Source: Woodsholea maritima DSM 17123
GTDB lineage: Bacteria > Pseudomonadota > Alphaproteobacteria > Caulobacterales > Maricaulaceae
Length of the DNA: 64,000 nt
NCBI RefSeq assembly: GCF_000382325.1
Contig: NZ_KB908061.1
Span: 28,681-92,680 of the forward strand
Direction of reading: 5' to 3'
The position numbers and the translations under genes were made by a program. Shown one piece after another: positions 17,606-26,594 of this stretch. Positions within the stretch are counted from its first letter, which is position 1. Each line of letters begins with the position of its first letter. The notes below the pieces were generated by a model, which saw only the letters and a list, made by a program, of their open reading frames with translations, was not told the origin of the DNA and made no database searches.

Positions 17606-19057
17606 ATGCTGAAACGCCATTTGCTCTATTATCTGCCGGTGCAATTGTCCTCTGCGATTGTCGGCTTTGGCAGTGTGGTGATCTTCACCCGCCTGTTGGG
17701 CGCGAGTGATTATGGGCGTTATTCACTGGTCTTGGCCGGTGTCAATCTGATCCAGATGGCGCTGTTTACCTGGTTGGATGCCAGTGTCGCACGCTATCAT
17801 GTCCGCGCGCAGCGCCATGGCCGCGTGGGCGGGCATTGGGCGAGCCTCCTTAAAGTCTTCTTTGGTTTGGCCGGTATCATCTGGGCCGCGGGCTCAGCAC
17901 TTTTATGGCTCTTACCCCTGTCGCATGACCTGACCCTACTCTTGCACATTGCCCTCACCAGCCTTTGCCTGAGCGCTTTTGTTCAGATCAGCCAGCAAGC
18001 CAGACGTGCCAGCGGTGAGGCCGGGGCCTATGCCATCCGCGAAACGGCCTTCTTGCTGGGTGGGTTCATGCTGGGCCTTCTCTTGATGGTGACCACACCC
18101 TTGGGCCCTGCCGGTCCCTTTGCCGGGACCGCAATCGCCGGTTTGCTGATGTGCCTTCTCGATGGCCCCACGCGCATACGCGCGGCAAAATCCGATCGCG
18201 CTGATGGATTGCGGCTCAAAACCTATATGGCTTATGGCTTACCGATCTCGCTGTCTTTGATGTTTGAGCAATTGCTCTCCACCGGGGACCGCTTCGTCAT
18301 CGCCAGTGTTTTGGGGGAAGCCGCGACCGGGGCCTATGCCGCGGGCTATGGCCTGACCGATCGCACGATCAATCTGGTCTTCATCTGGCTGGGGGCCGCC
18401 GCCGGGCCCTTGATGATCAAAACCTTGGAGCGCGAAGGGCGCGCCGCCGCCCAGGCCGTCGCCAAAGATAGCGCCAGCTTGATGGTCCTGTTGGGCTTTC
18501 CAGCCGCCTTGGGCTTGGGGCTCGTCGCCAAACCCTTGGCTAGTCTCTTGATTGCGCCGGAATTGGCGCTACGCGCCGCTGAAATCATGCCCTGGATTGC
18601 CTTGGGCGGGCTATTGAATGGCTTAATGACCTATTTCTTTCACGAGGCGTTCATTCTGGGTAAAAAGCCTAAAATCATGGCCTATCTGATGATTGGCGCG
18701 GCCATCTTCAACCTGATCGCCAATATGGTGTTAGTCCCGGTCATGGGCCTGGTCGGGGCCGCGCTGGCCACCGTGCTCGCCTATGGCTTGGGGCTGGTGA
18801 TCTGCGCCCTGGTGGGCCATCGCATATTCCCGCTGCCGCTACCTTGGGCTGATATCGCCAAGGCCGGGATGGCGAGCCTGGCTATGGCGGCCAGTCTTTA
18901 TGCCCTACCGCCTTTAGAGGGGCTGATCGCCCTGATCCTCCCCGTCGCGCTGGGCGGGCTGGTCTATGGCGCTTTGGCCCTGATTTTGAACATCGCACAG
19001 TGTCGCGACTGGATGGCTCCCCTCATGCGCCGCCTTTCGCTCAAGGAGGCCCTATGA
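17606..19057 (+). CDS. hfsF: Wzx-type polysaccharide flippase (HfsF-like)
   Basis: 483 residues with 12-14 membrane segments of the MATE/Wzx type. The start MLKRHLLYYLPVQLSSAIV, then FTRLLGASDYGRYSL, is typical. These proteins flip undecaprenyl-linked repeat units to the periplasmic side. It is the first of four genes joined by 4-base ATGA overlaps (flippase, GT2, deacetylase, GT2), clearly one operon. The order flippase-GT2-deacetylase equals hfsF-hfsG-hfsH of Caulobacter. The 231-base upstream gap shared with the HfsK-like gene must hold divergent promoters. Confidence 0.8.
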   Translation: MLKRHLLYYLPVQLSSAIVGFGSVVIFTRLLGASDYGRYSLVLAGVNLIQMALFTWLDASVARYHVRAQRHGRVGGHWASLLKVFFGLAGIIWAAGSALLWLLPLSHDLTLLLHIALTSLCLSAFVQISQQARRASGEAGAYAIRETAFLLGGFMLGLLLMVTTPLGPAGPFAGTAIAGLLMCLLDGPTRIRAAKSDRADGLRLKTYMAYGLPISLSLMFEQLLSTGDRFVIASVLGEAATGAYAAGYGLTDRTINLVFIWLGAAAGPLMIKTLEREGRAAAQAVAKDSASLMVLLGFPAALGLGLVAKPLASLLIAPELALRAAEIMPWIALGGLLNGLMTYFFHEAFILGKKPKIMAYLMIGAAIFNLIANMVLVPVMGLVGAALATVLAYGLGLVICALVGHRIFPLPLPWADIAKAGMASLAMAASLYALPPLEGLIALILPVALGGLVYGALALILNIAQCRDWMAPLMRRLSLKEAL

Positions 19058-20007
19058 CCGGAACCCTCATCACGACCCAGGATAATAGCGCCTGGCTCAA
19101 TCGAGAAATGAGCCATAAGACCTCAACTTTGAGCATCCTTGTGCCCTATTATAAGGACGATCCGCGCGCCCTGATCAGTGCGTTGAGCGCCGATGCGCCC
19201 AAAGGCATCGAGCTGATCCTGTTTGATGATGGCATGCCTGATCAGGCCCTTAATAAAGCCGTCAATCGCACCCTTCAGGCGCTGACTTTCCCGGCGCGCC
19301 TGATCACGGCCCGCCATAATCTGGGCCGCGCGGCCGGGCGCAACCATTTGGCCCATCATGCGCGCGCCTCTTGGGTTTTGTATCTCGATAGCGATATGGA
19401 CATTCCGACCCATTTCCTGGCCAGCTGGCTGGAATGGGCGGGCAGCGAACAGGCCGACATCTATTATGGCGGCTTTGACATGCCCACGACCATCGCGCCG
19501 GAACACCGCCTGCATGCTGCGCTGGCGCGGGCGGGCGATGTCCATGATGCCGCTAGCCGCGATGACGGCGGAGCGCACACCATGGCCAGTTCCAACCTGT
19601 TGGTGCGCCGCTCGGTCTTGATGAACACCCCCTTTGATGAGGGCTTTAGCGGCTGGGGCTGGGAAGATATCGACTGGACGCTGCGCGCCGGTGAATATGC
19701 GCGTTTGATGCATGTGGATCTGAGCGCGCACCATAAGGGCCTGCAAACGGTCGAGACTTTACTGGCCAAGTTTGAACAGGGAGGGAAAAATTTCGCCCGC
19801 TTCCTCGCGCGCCACCCTGAGGCCCATAAACGCCCGGCGGCGAAGTTGGCGAAACTGCTCAAGCCGCTTCCCTTCAAGCCCTTACAAAAAACGCTTTATG
19901 CTGAATTGGCTAAGACGGAGATTCTCCCGCTTCGCCTTCGTGTGATGGCGTTGAAAGTCTATCGCGCCTTGTGTGCGGCCCAAGCCCTTGGAAAGGTCAA
20001 ACGATGA
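19054..20007 (+). CDS. hfsG: Family 2 glycosyltransferase (HfsG-like)
   Basis: 317 residues. The ATG at 19054 overlaps the flippase stop (ATGA) and has AAGGAGG seven bases upstream. GT-A features: LSILVPYYKDDP, LILFDDGMPD, ARHNLGRAAGRN, and the metal motif LYLDSDMDIP. The acceptor-site segment GWGWEDIDW is the ED-motif region of GT2 enzymes. It likely adds a sugar to the lipid-linked holdfast repeat unit on the cytoplasmic face. The HfsG name is from position between the flippase and the deacetylase; the sugar is unknown. Confidence 0.75.
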   Translation: MTGTLITTQDNSAWLNREMSHKTSTLSILVPYYKDDPRALISALSADAPKGIELILFDDGMPDQALNKAVNRTLQALTFPARLITARHNLGRAAGRNHLAHHARASWVLYLDSDMDIPTHFLASWLEWAGSEQADIYYGGFDMPTTIAPEHRLHAALARAGDVHDAASRDDGGAHTMASSNLLVRRSVLMNTPFDEGFSGWGWEDIDWTLRAGEYARLMHVDLSAHHKGLQTVETLLAKFEQGGKNFARFLARHPEAHKRPAAKLAKLLKPLPFKPLQKTLYAELAKTEILPLRLRVMALKVYRALCAAQALGKVKR

Positions 20008-20771
20008 GCCCTGCCCCTTATCGTCCGCGCGGCGCCCTGATGGGTAAGCTGCAGCGTGCCCAGGTCCGCTTGGGGGGTAAGATCGCCCTGCCCTTACACC
20101 CCGGTGAACGCCGGATCAGCTTCTCCTTCGATGATTTCCCGCGCAGCGCCGGAACTACTGCGGCAGACATTCTTGAACAACGCGGCATGCGCGCGACCTA
20201 TTATGTCTCGGCCTGCTTTGCCGGTGAGGACACTCATCTGGGCGCGATGTATGAAACCGAAGACCTGACACGGCTTTATGCAAAGGGGCATGAAATCGCC
20301 TGTCACACCTATTCCCATGGCGATGCCTCGCAAATGCGCTTAGCTGCGTTGGAAACCGATATTGAGCGCAATGCCCGCGCCCTGAAAGACCAGGGGTATG
20401 ACGGACCGTTGGAGAGCTTTGCCTTTCCCTATGGCGAGGCGAGCCTGGAGGCAAAAGCCGCACTGACCCAACGCTTTACAAATCTGCGCGGGATTTATCC
20501 AGGTATCAATAAAACCCCGGCCGACCGTGGATTATTGCGCGCCACGCCCCTGGATGGCGGTGATGAGGGACTGAAAAAAGCCCTTGCCCAAATTGATGCA
20601 CTGCGTCATTCGCCAGGCTGGTTGATTTTTTACGGTCATGATGTGCGCGACACCCACAGTCCCTGGGGGTGCAGCCCAGAGTTTTTGGAAACGGTGGCAA
20701 ACGCGGTGCAAGCTTCAAAAATACCGGTTCAGACCGTCACTGCAGCGTGTCAGGATTTAAGCGCACGATGA
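20004..20771 (+). CDS. hfsH: Polysaccharide deacetylase (NodB fold, HfsH-like)
   Basis: 255 residues. The ATG at 20004 overlaps the preceding stop. NodB motifs are intact: SFSFDD (D43, D44), HTYSH (H101, H105, zinc ligands), SFAFPYGEA, and GWLIFYGHDV near the end supplying the last histidine. No signal peptide is seen, which fits HfsH acting on lipid-linked repeat units in the cytoplasm. Removing N-acetyl groups gives positive charges that strengthen adhesion in Caulobacter. Operon position directly after the HfsG-like gene supports the name. Confidence 0.82.
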   Translation: MSPAPYRPRGALMGKLQRAQVRLGGKIALPLHPGERRISFSFDDFPRSAGTTAADILEQRGMRATYYVSACFAGEDTHLGAMYETEDLTRLYAKGHEIACHTYSHGDASQMRLAALETDIERNARALKDQGYDGPLESFAFPYGEASLEAKAALTQRFTNLRGIYPGINKTPADRGLLRATPLDGGDEGLKKALAQIDALRHSPGWLIFYGHDVRDTHSPWGCSPEFLETVANAVQASKIPVQTVTAACQDLSAR

Positions 20772-21673
20772 GAATCACCGTCCTGATCCCCACCTATAAA
20801 CGCCCGGACAGCCTGGCGCGCGCGCTGAAAAGCGTGTTCGCCCAATCGCGTCCCCCGGACGAGATTTTGGTGGTCGATAATGCGCCCGGATCAGGCGTGC
20901 GCGCGGTGATTGCCGCCTTGGAATCGCGCCGCACTGCGCCCGTGCGCTATGTGGCCGAACCCAATCCCGGCGTCGCCAATGTGCGCAATGTCGGCTTTCG
21001 TGAGGCCCAGGGCGATATGATCGCCATGCTGGATGATGACGAAACCGCATCCCCCACTTGGCTAGAAACCTTGATCCAGACCCGAATGGCGTTGGATACG
21101 CCGGTGGTTTTTGGCCCCGTAAGGCCGCAAAGCGAGGCTAAAGGCCCGGTGCGCGCCGCCCTGTTGGCGCGGCTTTATGCCCGCCTGGGCAGCGAGAGCG
21201 ACACGATCATTGCCAAGCCCCATGGCTGTGGCAATTCCTTGATTGATCGGCGTGCGCTGAGCCTCTCAGATACGCCCTTTGATCCGGCGACCAATGAAAT
21301 TGGCGGCGAGGACGATCTCTTCTTCCAAGACGTGCTTGCCCAAGGCATCACTCTGGGTTGGAGCGCCAAGGCCGATGTCATTGAACATGTCGAGCATAAT
21401 CGCGCCGATTGGCGCTATATGATGGCGCGCAGTTTTGCCTTTGGCCAAGGGGCCTCTCAGGTTAGCGCACATAACAAAAACTGGCTGGGCGTCGCCGCCT
21501 GGATGGTCATCGGCGCAGCGCAGGCCCTGATCTTCGGGGCTTTGATCCTACCAGCCCGCCTGATGGGCGCGAAAGCCTGCGCGGCCTGTCTGGATCGCGC
21601 GATCCAGGGCGCAGGTAAGCTGTGCTGGTTTGAAGGACTAGAACCACGCTTTTACGGCGCGGCTGTGCGCTAA
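20768..21673 (+). CDS. Family 2 glycosyltransferase in the holdfast-like operon
   Basis: 301 residues. The ATG at 20768 overlaps the deacetylase stop. MRITVLIPTYKRPDSL, DEILVVDNAPGSGVRA and the metal motif AMLDDDETASPTWLE mark a GT2 enzyme. A hydrophobic C-terminal segment (AAWMVIGAAQALIFGALIL) probably anchors it to the membrane. It is an extra enzyme compared with the four-gene hfsEFGH operon of Caulobacter and might be the equivalent of HfsL, which lies elsewhere there. Its stop overlaps the stop of the convergent polymerase gene (CTAA at 21670-21673). Confidence 0.78.
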   Translation: MRITVLIPTYKRPDSLARALKSVFAQSRPPDEILVVDNAPGSGVRAVIAALESRRTAPVRYVAEPNPGVANVRNVGFREAQGDMIAMLDDDETASPTWLETLIQTRMALDTPVVFGPVRPQSEAKGPVRAALLARLYARLGSESDTIIAKPHGCGNSLIDRRALSLSDTPFDPATNEIGGEDDLFFQDVLAQGITLGWSAKADVIEHVEHNRADWRYMMARSFAFGQGASQVSAHNKNWLGVAAWMVIGAAQALIFGALILPARLMGAKACAACLDRAIQGAGKLCWFEGLEPRFYGAAVR

Positions 21674-22920
21674 GATAATTTCCGGCCCAGACTGAGCTTG
21701 GTGGCTGTCGCGATCAAAAGCGACCAGCTGAGTGAATTTTGCTGCAACATCGTGCTTTCGGTCAGACTGACCATCAGCCAGACCACAAAGAAGGGTAAGG
21801 CCCAAAAGGCTTCTACCCCTGCCCCCATGCGCAAGAGGGCTTGGCCAAAGGCTCTGAATATCCCAAAGGCAGCTAAAATCACCCCCGGCACGCCGATCGC
21901 CAGCGCGGTTTCCAGCCAGGCATTGTGCGCGGTGGGCACCGGCCAGGCGGTAATGACGCGCACCCAGTGCACAGGGCCATCTTCAACCACCCAAAACGCA
22001 CCATAACCATACCCGGTCCAGGGCCGTGCTGTGATCATATCCATCAAGACCGCCCAAATATCGGTCCGCCCCGTCAAAGTCGCATCGCGGCCCAAAGCCT
22101 CCAGCACCGCCACTGGCCCCGCGATTAGGGCAAACAGCACAACGAAACCGGCCATCATCGCGCCAAAGATCGCCACCCCGGCAAAGCCCATGCCCCGGCG
22201 CACCAAGGCAATGGCAATGGGGCCACAGATGGCCATCATACAGGCCAACAGCCCGGTTTTAGACGTCGACATCACAACGAGGAAAATCGGCAGTGGGGCC
22301 AGCCCCCACCACATCAAGCGCCGCTTGGGGTTCGCTGCCGCTGCCGCCAGCATGGAGAGCGTGCCCCAGGCCATCATCGAGCCAAGGGTGTTTTTCTCCC
22401 ACCAGATGCCTTTCCAGGCCCCGACATGAATTTCATGCATCACACCCAGACTTGGCACCAATGCACTGATGAGAAGGCTTAAAACCGCTTGCACCAGGAA
22501 GCTGACCGCGATGATTTCCAGCAAGTGTGCCCAACTGAACCGCCCGGCCAGCCAAATGCCAAACATCGAGGTGAAGAGGATCGCAATCCCACGGCGTAGG
22601 CTAATCCCCGGATCCAGCGACCACGTCATGGAGAGGATGCACAAGCCCGCTAATCCCAACCAAGGCCAGCCCGCCGCCAGCGCCCGCATCATCTGGCTGG
22701 GCCGACACGCCATCATGATTAAAACCACCAAGTATACCGGCGGCCACATCAGGCGCAAAATGGGGCTTTCGCTGTCCTGGTCCGCCATTAACAGCGGACC
22801 GATTAAGCCCTGGGAGAAGAGAAACATGGTGATCCCCGCGATCACCGTCTCTAAGGGCTCTAAGATTTTTAGATGGGGGGTGAGCTGGCGCCACCGCGCG
22901 GCTTGATCCAGGATCGCCAT
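21670..22920 (-). CDS. hfsC: O-antigen ligase/Wzy-type polysaccharide polymerase (HfsC-like)
   Basis: 416 residues with 10-12 membrane segments. The large periplasmic loop has the pattern GRTDIWAVLMD, RPWTGYGYGAFW and TAHNAWLETAL, the Wzy_C/O-antigen ligase signature with conserved Arg and His. These proteins polymerise repeat units on undecaprenyl diphosphate in the periplasm. It follows the HfsB-like gene by five bases and is the last gene of the hfsA-hfsB-hfsC transcript. The order agrees with hfsC-hfsB-hfsA of Caulobacter. Confidence 0.8.
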   Translation of the reverse strand: MAILDQAARWRQLTPHLKILEPLETVIAGITMFLFSQGLIGPLLMADQDSESPILRLMWPPVYLVVLIMMACRPSQMMRALAAGWPWLGLAGLCILSMTWSLDPGISLRRGIAILFTSMFGIWLAGRFSWAHLLEIIAVSFLVQAVLSLLISALVPSLGVMHEIHVGAWKGIWWEKNTLGSMMAWGTLSMLAAAAANPKRRLMWWGLAPLPIFLVVMSTSKTGLLACMMAICGPIAIALVRRGMGFAGVAIFGAMMAGFVVLFALIAGPVAVLEALGRDATLTGRTDIWAVLMDMITARPWTGYGYGAFWVVEDGPVHWVRVITAWPVPTAHNAWLETALAIGVPGVILAAFGIFRAFGQALLRMGAGVEAFWALPFFVVWLMVSLTESTMLQQNSLSWSLLIATATKLSLGRKLS

Positions 22921-22925
22921 GGCGA

Positions 22926-23561
22926 TCAGGCCGCGCGCGGGCCCTGCATGGCCGCGCCGCGCTCATCGCGATTTAAGATGACGCCATAAATGCGCGCGCC
23001 TTGGTCTTCAAAATTGACAGCCATGTCATCAATCATGGCTTGATTGACCCGGCTCGCATCGGCCACCAGGATGACCCCATCCATATTGCGTGAAAACGCC
23101 ACCGCGCCTGATAAGCGCGCCGGGACATCGACCAAAACCAGGCCACAGCTTTTGCGGGCCTGATCCCAGTAAGCCTTGTTGGGTACAAAATCGAGCTGCT
23201 GGATGGAGCGTGGGACATAGTCAAACTGGCTGACGAATACCGGCACGCTGGCCGCACGGCGCAGTACCAAACGGGCCTGATCCCCGCCGGGATGAGCGCG
23301 CCAAATACGTTGATCGCCAAAATCACCCGCATAGGCAGGCCCGGTCACACCAAAGCGTTGCGCCTGGGTGTTCTTTGAAAAATCAAGATCATACAGCCAT
23401 ACCGGACGACCGGAGGTTTGTGCCGCGCTGAGCGCGAGCGAGGCGGCAACGCTGCTCGCGCCGGATCCGGGGCATACGGGCGCAACCATCACCGCACGGG
23501 CTTCGGCCCCGCGTGTGATCAGTTTGCTCGCCAAATGCGCCACATCCGAAGTGAGATTCAT
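22926..23561 (-). CDS. hfsB: BY-kinase-like P-loop protein with degenerate Walker A (HfsB-like)
   Basis: 211 residues from the ATG at 23561 (GGAGGG seven bases upstream; a GTG five codons earlier is the alternative). It resembles the cytoplasmic half of Wzc-type tyrosine kinases: AVMVAPVCPGSGASSVA, then LYDLDFSKN (Walker A'), LVLVDVPARL (Walker B) and DGVILVADASR. The Walker A lysine is missing: GSGASS (32-37) has A35 where GK[ST] is expected. There is no C-terminal tyrosine cluster. It probably regulates the HfsA-like protein encoded just upstream rather than acting as a kinase. Confidence 0.78.
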   Translation of the reverse strand: MNLTSDVAHLASKLITRGAEARAVMVAPVCPGSGASSVAASLALSAAQTSGRPVWLYDLDFSKNTQAQRFGVTGPAYAGDFGDQRIWRAHPGGDQARLVLRRAASVPVFVSQFDYVPRSIQQLDFVPNKAYWDQARKSCGLVLVDVPARLSGAVAFSRNMDGVILVADASRVNQAMIDDMAVNFEDQGARIYGVILNRDERGAAMQGPRAA

Positions 23562-23618
23562 ACCCACGCCCTCCACTTAAGAACTTAGTCTAGACCAAGA
23601 GCGTTAATGAGGTGTGGA

Positions 23619-25181
23619 TTAGCCCCGTTCGGGGATCCGCGCCAACACCCTCACCGGGGTTTTTGGCGTACGTCGTACGGGCTCTGCAGGCGGCGGTGAT
23701 AATGGCGCATCCATGGAGCCTGTCGTCGTGGGAGCATAGGCTGCTTGCGCGGTTTGAGCCATGGGAATCACCCCAGCTTGATCATCATAAGGCGCAGACG
23801 CGAGTGGTCGCGCCATGACCGGGCGGCGGCGCTCCATCATCACGGTGATATAGCCCTTCATGAAGCCGACAAAGACCGCAATCAAACCTGCAAAGACCAC
23901 ACCGGCCATCATCCCCAGCTTGCGCATGGATTTAGCCTGGGTTGGGGCCGTCGCACGCTCGATGATACGCACACTATCCGCGTGTCCTGGCTCTTCCGAT
24001 TGGCGGGCCTCGGCGCTGGCATATTGCGTGCTTAAGCGTTCTGCTGCGGTAGATTGGGCTTGAGCTTCGCGGCGCAGCTGCTCATAGGTCGGCTGTAAAC
24101 CGCGCAAACGATCCACATCTTCACGCACGGCGGCGAGCTGCGCGCTCAAGGTCTGCGCCAGACGGGCCTGCGCACTGCCTTCGGTTTCAAGCTGCAGGCG
24201 CTGGGTATCAAGTTCTTGATAGATCGGATTGGTGCCCAGCCGACGTTGGCCCGCGCCATTGGCCCCGCCCTCCTGGATGAAGGCTTGAAGCGCTTCAATC
24301 TCACGATCTATGGCCAGAACCGCCGGGGCATCATCTTGATAGCGCGAAATCAACTCACTACGACGCACCCGCAAATCTAAGAGCTGACCCGTAACATTAT
24401 TTTCAACATAAAGTTCAATCTGTTCTGGGATGTTTTGCAAGCGCTGCGACAGGGCGGAGGCCCCGGCGCGGGCCTGATCGCGCGCGGCTTCAGCGGCCAA
24501 CAAACGCGTGCGCAAATCGGCGACCTGGGCGATTTGGCTGGTCAGCTCTGATTCGAAATCAATCAGACCATGGGCATTCAAAAAGCTCCGCAAATCCGCC
24601 TGGGCGATACGCGATGCGCGCTCGGCTGCCAACAGGCGTTCATTCACACCGCCAGCCCCATCATCAACCAGAACCTCAATGCGATAAGCCAGATAGGCAT
24701 CAACGATGGCATTCAGCGCATTGGCTGCCACGATGGGGTTGCCCGACTTATACCGGCCAATCAGCACCGAAGCATTGGGCGCGCGCTCCACCGAGAAACT
24801 TTGCGCCATAGTGCGAAAGGCACTGGCATTTGCGCCCGCACCTTGACGCTCCAGCGCCAAACGCAAAACGGTCCCGGAATTTAAAATCTCCGTCTCGGAC
24901 TGCATCACCTGTTCCAATTCAAAGGCCCCGCCCGAACCGGCCGCGCCGGGGGTGGGGTTTTCCTGGTCCAGCAGCACTAAAAGCCGCGAGGTTGCGGTAT
25001 AGCTGGGCTTGAGCTGGGTATAAGCCAGGCCCGCAAACACCAGGGATAACACGATGAAAAGGAGGGTAATTATGCCTTTTTGCGACCACAGAACGGCCAA
25101 CAGGTCAAACAAATCCCATTCCGGACGCGCACTCGCCTCCGGGCCCTGTTGCGCAGATGCGTGAGCCGATTGATCCTTCAT
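23619..25181 (-). CDS. hfsA: Wzc/GumC-like chain-length and export protein (HfsA-like)
   Basis: 520 residues with two membrane segments (about 33-55 and 418-440) enclosing a large periplasmic coiled-coil domain, the PCP-2 layout. The Wzz motif region YTATSRLLVLL lies near 75-90. A proline-rich stretch follows the second segment, and the tail (RRTPKTPVRVLARIPERG) has no kinase domain, which is supplied by the neighbouring HfsB-like protein. It should link polymerisation in the inner membrane to the outer-membrane exporter. It is divergent from the export lipoprotein gene, with 91 bases between starts. Confidence 0.83.
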   Translation of the reverse strand: MKDQSAHASAQQGPEASARPEWDLFDLLAVLWSQKGIITLLFIVLSLVFAGLAYTQLKPSYTATSRLLVLLDQENPTPGAAGSGGAFELEQVMQSETEILNSGTVLRLALERQGAGANASAFRTMAQSFSVERAPNASVLIGRYKSGNPIVAANALNAIVDAYLAYRIEVLVDDGAGGVNERLLAAERASRIAQADLRSFLNAHGLIDFESELTSQIAQVADLRTRLLAAEAARDQARAGASALSQRLQNIPEQIELYVENNVTGQLLDLRVRRSELISRYQDDAPAVLAIDREIEALQAFIQEGGANGAGQRRLGTNPIYQELDTQRLQLETEGSAQARLAQTLSAQLAAVREDVDRLRGLQPTYEQLRREAQAQSTAAERLSTQYASAEARQSEEPGHADSVRIIERATAPTQAKSMRKLGMMAGVVFAGLIAVFVGFMKGYITVMMERRRPVMARPLASAPYDDQAGVIPMAQTAQAAYAPTTTGSMDAPLSPPPAEPVRRTPKTPVRVLARIPERG

Positions 25182-25272
25182 AGACCTACACTTTGCGGGT
25201 TACGCTTAATTTTTTCTTAGCTTGGACGCGCAAAGATATGAAAAAATTCACTTAGCCGATGTCGGAAGTGTT

Positions 25273-26013
25273 ATGCGCGCGCCCTTTTTACGCCTGCCCC
25301 TGCTTTTAGCCTCAACGGCTGCGAGCCTCGCCCTGATGGGCTGTGCCAATACCACGCCGGCGGCCTATGCTCCGGCGCAGTTCAGCCCCGCCCAGTTTCA
25401 AACCTGGAGTGATAGTGATCCGCTCTATCATCTTTATGCCGGAGATACGGTAGAGGTGATCGTTCACACCGCGCCGGAGCTGTCGACCAGCGTCATCGTT
25501 GGCCCGGATGGCCGGGTGAATTTGCCCCTGGCGGGCGGCGTCATGGTGGGCAATGCCACACCGCGCGAAGCCGCCGAAGCCATTGGCGCACGCTATCAAA
25601 GCTTTTTGCGCGATCCCATTATCGAAGTGCGCCCGCTGACCTTTGGTGAGCAGCGCATTCTGGTCGGCGGCGAGGTTAATGCCCCCGGCCCGGTCACCAT
25701 GCCCGGTTCACGTATCGGCACGTTAGAAGCGGTAATGCTGGCGGGGGGCTTCAAGCCTTCAGCCCGCGCGCGCGAAGTGGTCTTGCTGCGCCGCGCGCGC
25801 GATGGTGGGGTGATGATGCGCACCGTCAATCTGACCCAGGCCCGTGAAGGCACGCTGGATAATGTGCCACTGCAACGCTTTGACATTGTTTACGTCCCGC
25901 GCAGCACGATTGGCGAGGTCAATGTCTTTGTGGATCAATATGTGCGGGGCATCTTGCCGCTGGATTCGGCCTTTGCCTACGCCATTACCAATGAGCTTTT
26001 CAACAACAACTAA
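25273..26013 (+). CDS. hfsD: Wza/GumB-like polysaccharide export lipoprotein (HfsD-like)
   Basis: 246 residues. The ATG at 25273 (GGAAG seven bases upstream) starts a lipoprotein signal ending in LALMGC; a longer frame from 25222 adds an implausible N-terminus. The Poly_export domain is clear: LYHLYAGDTVEVIVH, VGPDGRVNLPLAGGVMV. An SLBB domain follows: RILVGGEVNAPGPVTMPG and LEAVMLAGGF. It forms the outer-membrane export channel. In Caulobacter hfsD heads the same operon as hfsA and hfsB; here it is on the opposite strand. Confidence 0.86.
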   Translation: MRAPFLRLPLLLASTAASLALMGCANTTPAAYAPAQFSPAQFQTWSDSDPLYHLYAGDTVEVIVHTAPELSTSVIVGPDGRVNLPLAGGVMVGNATPREAAEAIGARYQSFLRDPIIEVRPLTFGEQRILVGGEVNAPGPVTMPGSRIGTLEAVMLAGGFKPSARAREVVLLRRARDGGVMMRTVNLTQAREGTLDNVPLQRFDIVYVPRSTIGEVNVFVDQYVRGILPLDSAFAYAITNELFNNN

Positions 26014-26039
26014 AAATCCTGCCCTCAAGGCATGAAAAA

Positions 26040-26065
26040 GCCAGAGCTTTCGATAAAGCTCTGGC
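26040..26065 (-). terminator. Bidirectional hairpin terminator
   Basis: An 11-bp perfect stem, GCCAGAGCTTT with AAAGCTCTGGC, has a 4-base loop. The T-run (TTTTTC) follows on the minus strand, so it mainly stops the leftward Sel1 transcript. It lies 26 bases after the hfsD stop and may serve that gene too. Confidence 0.75.
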
Positions 26066-26156
26066 AATCTGGATGCGCGATGATGTGTGTTGCGCCTCTA
26101 GCGCTTAAATATCCGCTCCAGATTGCCCAAAGCCGTTGATGATCAAGGACCGGCCT

Positions 26157-26429
26157 TTAATGGCGGGTCGCCAACCAATCGCGCGCGGCGCGTTGTGCTT
26201 CAGCGATTTGCGCGCTCGCCATTTCCATGGAGACTTCGCGGCGATAATGCTTGGCGGGCTCAGAGCCCATCATGGCCGCCAGATTGAACCATTTGTGGGC
26301 TTCGATAAAATCAACTTCGCCGCATTGGCCGGTGGAATACATCAGACCCAGCTTGCACAGATCATCACCTTTGGGATCTGTATTGATTGCGCTGCGTACT
26401 TCTTCCGTTTCTACGTCAGTAAACGCCAT
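26157..26429 (-). CDS. Small Sel1-repeat protein
   Basis: 90 residues from the ATG at 26429, the likeliest start (a longer frame reaches 26516). It carries one recognisable Sel1-like unit: DLCKLGLMYSTGQCGEVD followed by FIEAHKWFNLAAMMG. A helical, charged tail ends in AQRAARDWLATRH. Sel1 repeats bind partner proteins; no enzymatic motif and no signal peptide are seen. The partner is unknown. Confidence 0.75.
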   Translation of the reverse strand: MAFTDVETEEVRSAINTDPKGDDLCKLGLMYSTGQCGEVDFIEAHKWFNLAAMMGSEPAKHYRREVSMEMASAQIAEAQRAARDWLATRH

Positions 26430-26594
26430 AGGATAACCCCATCCATTTTTGTCGCCGCTGCTGATCTTTTTGATCATGTCAGAGGCAAAACCACACCCAG
26501 CAGATCTTGTCTGCATGAGGTGATATTTGCGGGGTTAAGCTTTTTATTCGGTTAACGCCAAACAGGAAAAATACAAAATAAAGGTTTATTTTAA

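Noticed and set aside
17395..17709. 104-codon frame upstream of the flippase gene
   Set aside because: It overlaps the start of the flippase by over 100 bases in another frame, and its product has no family features.
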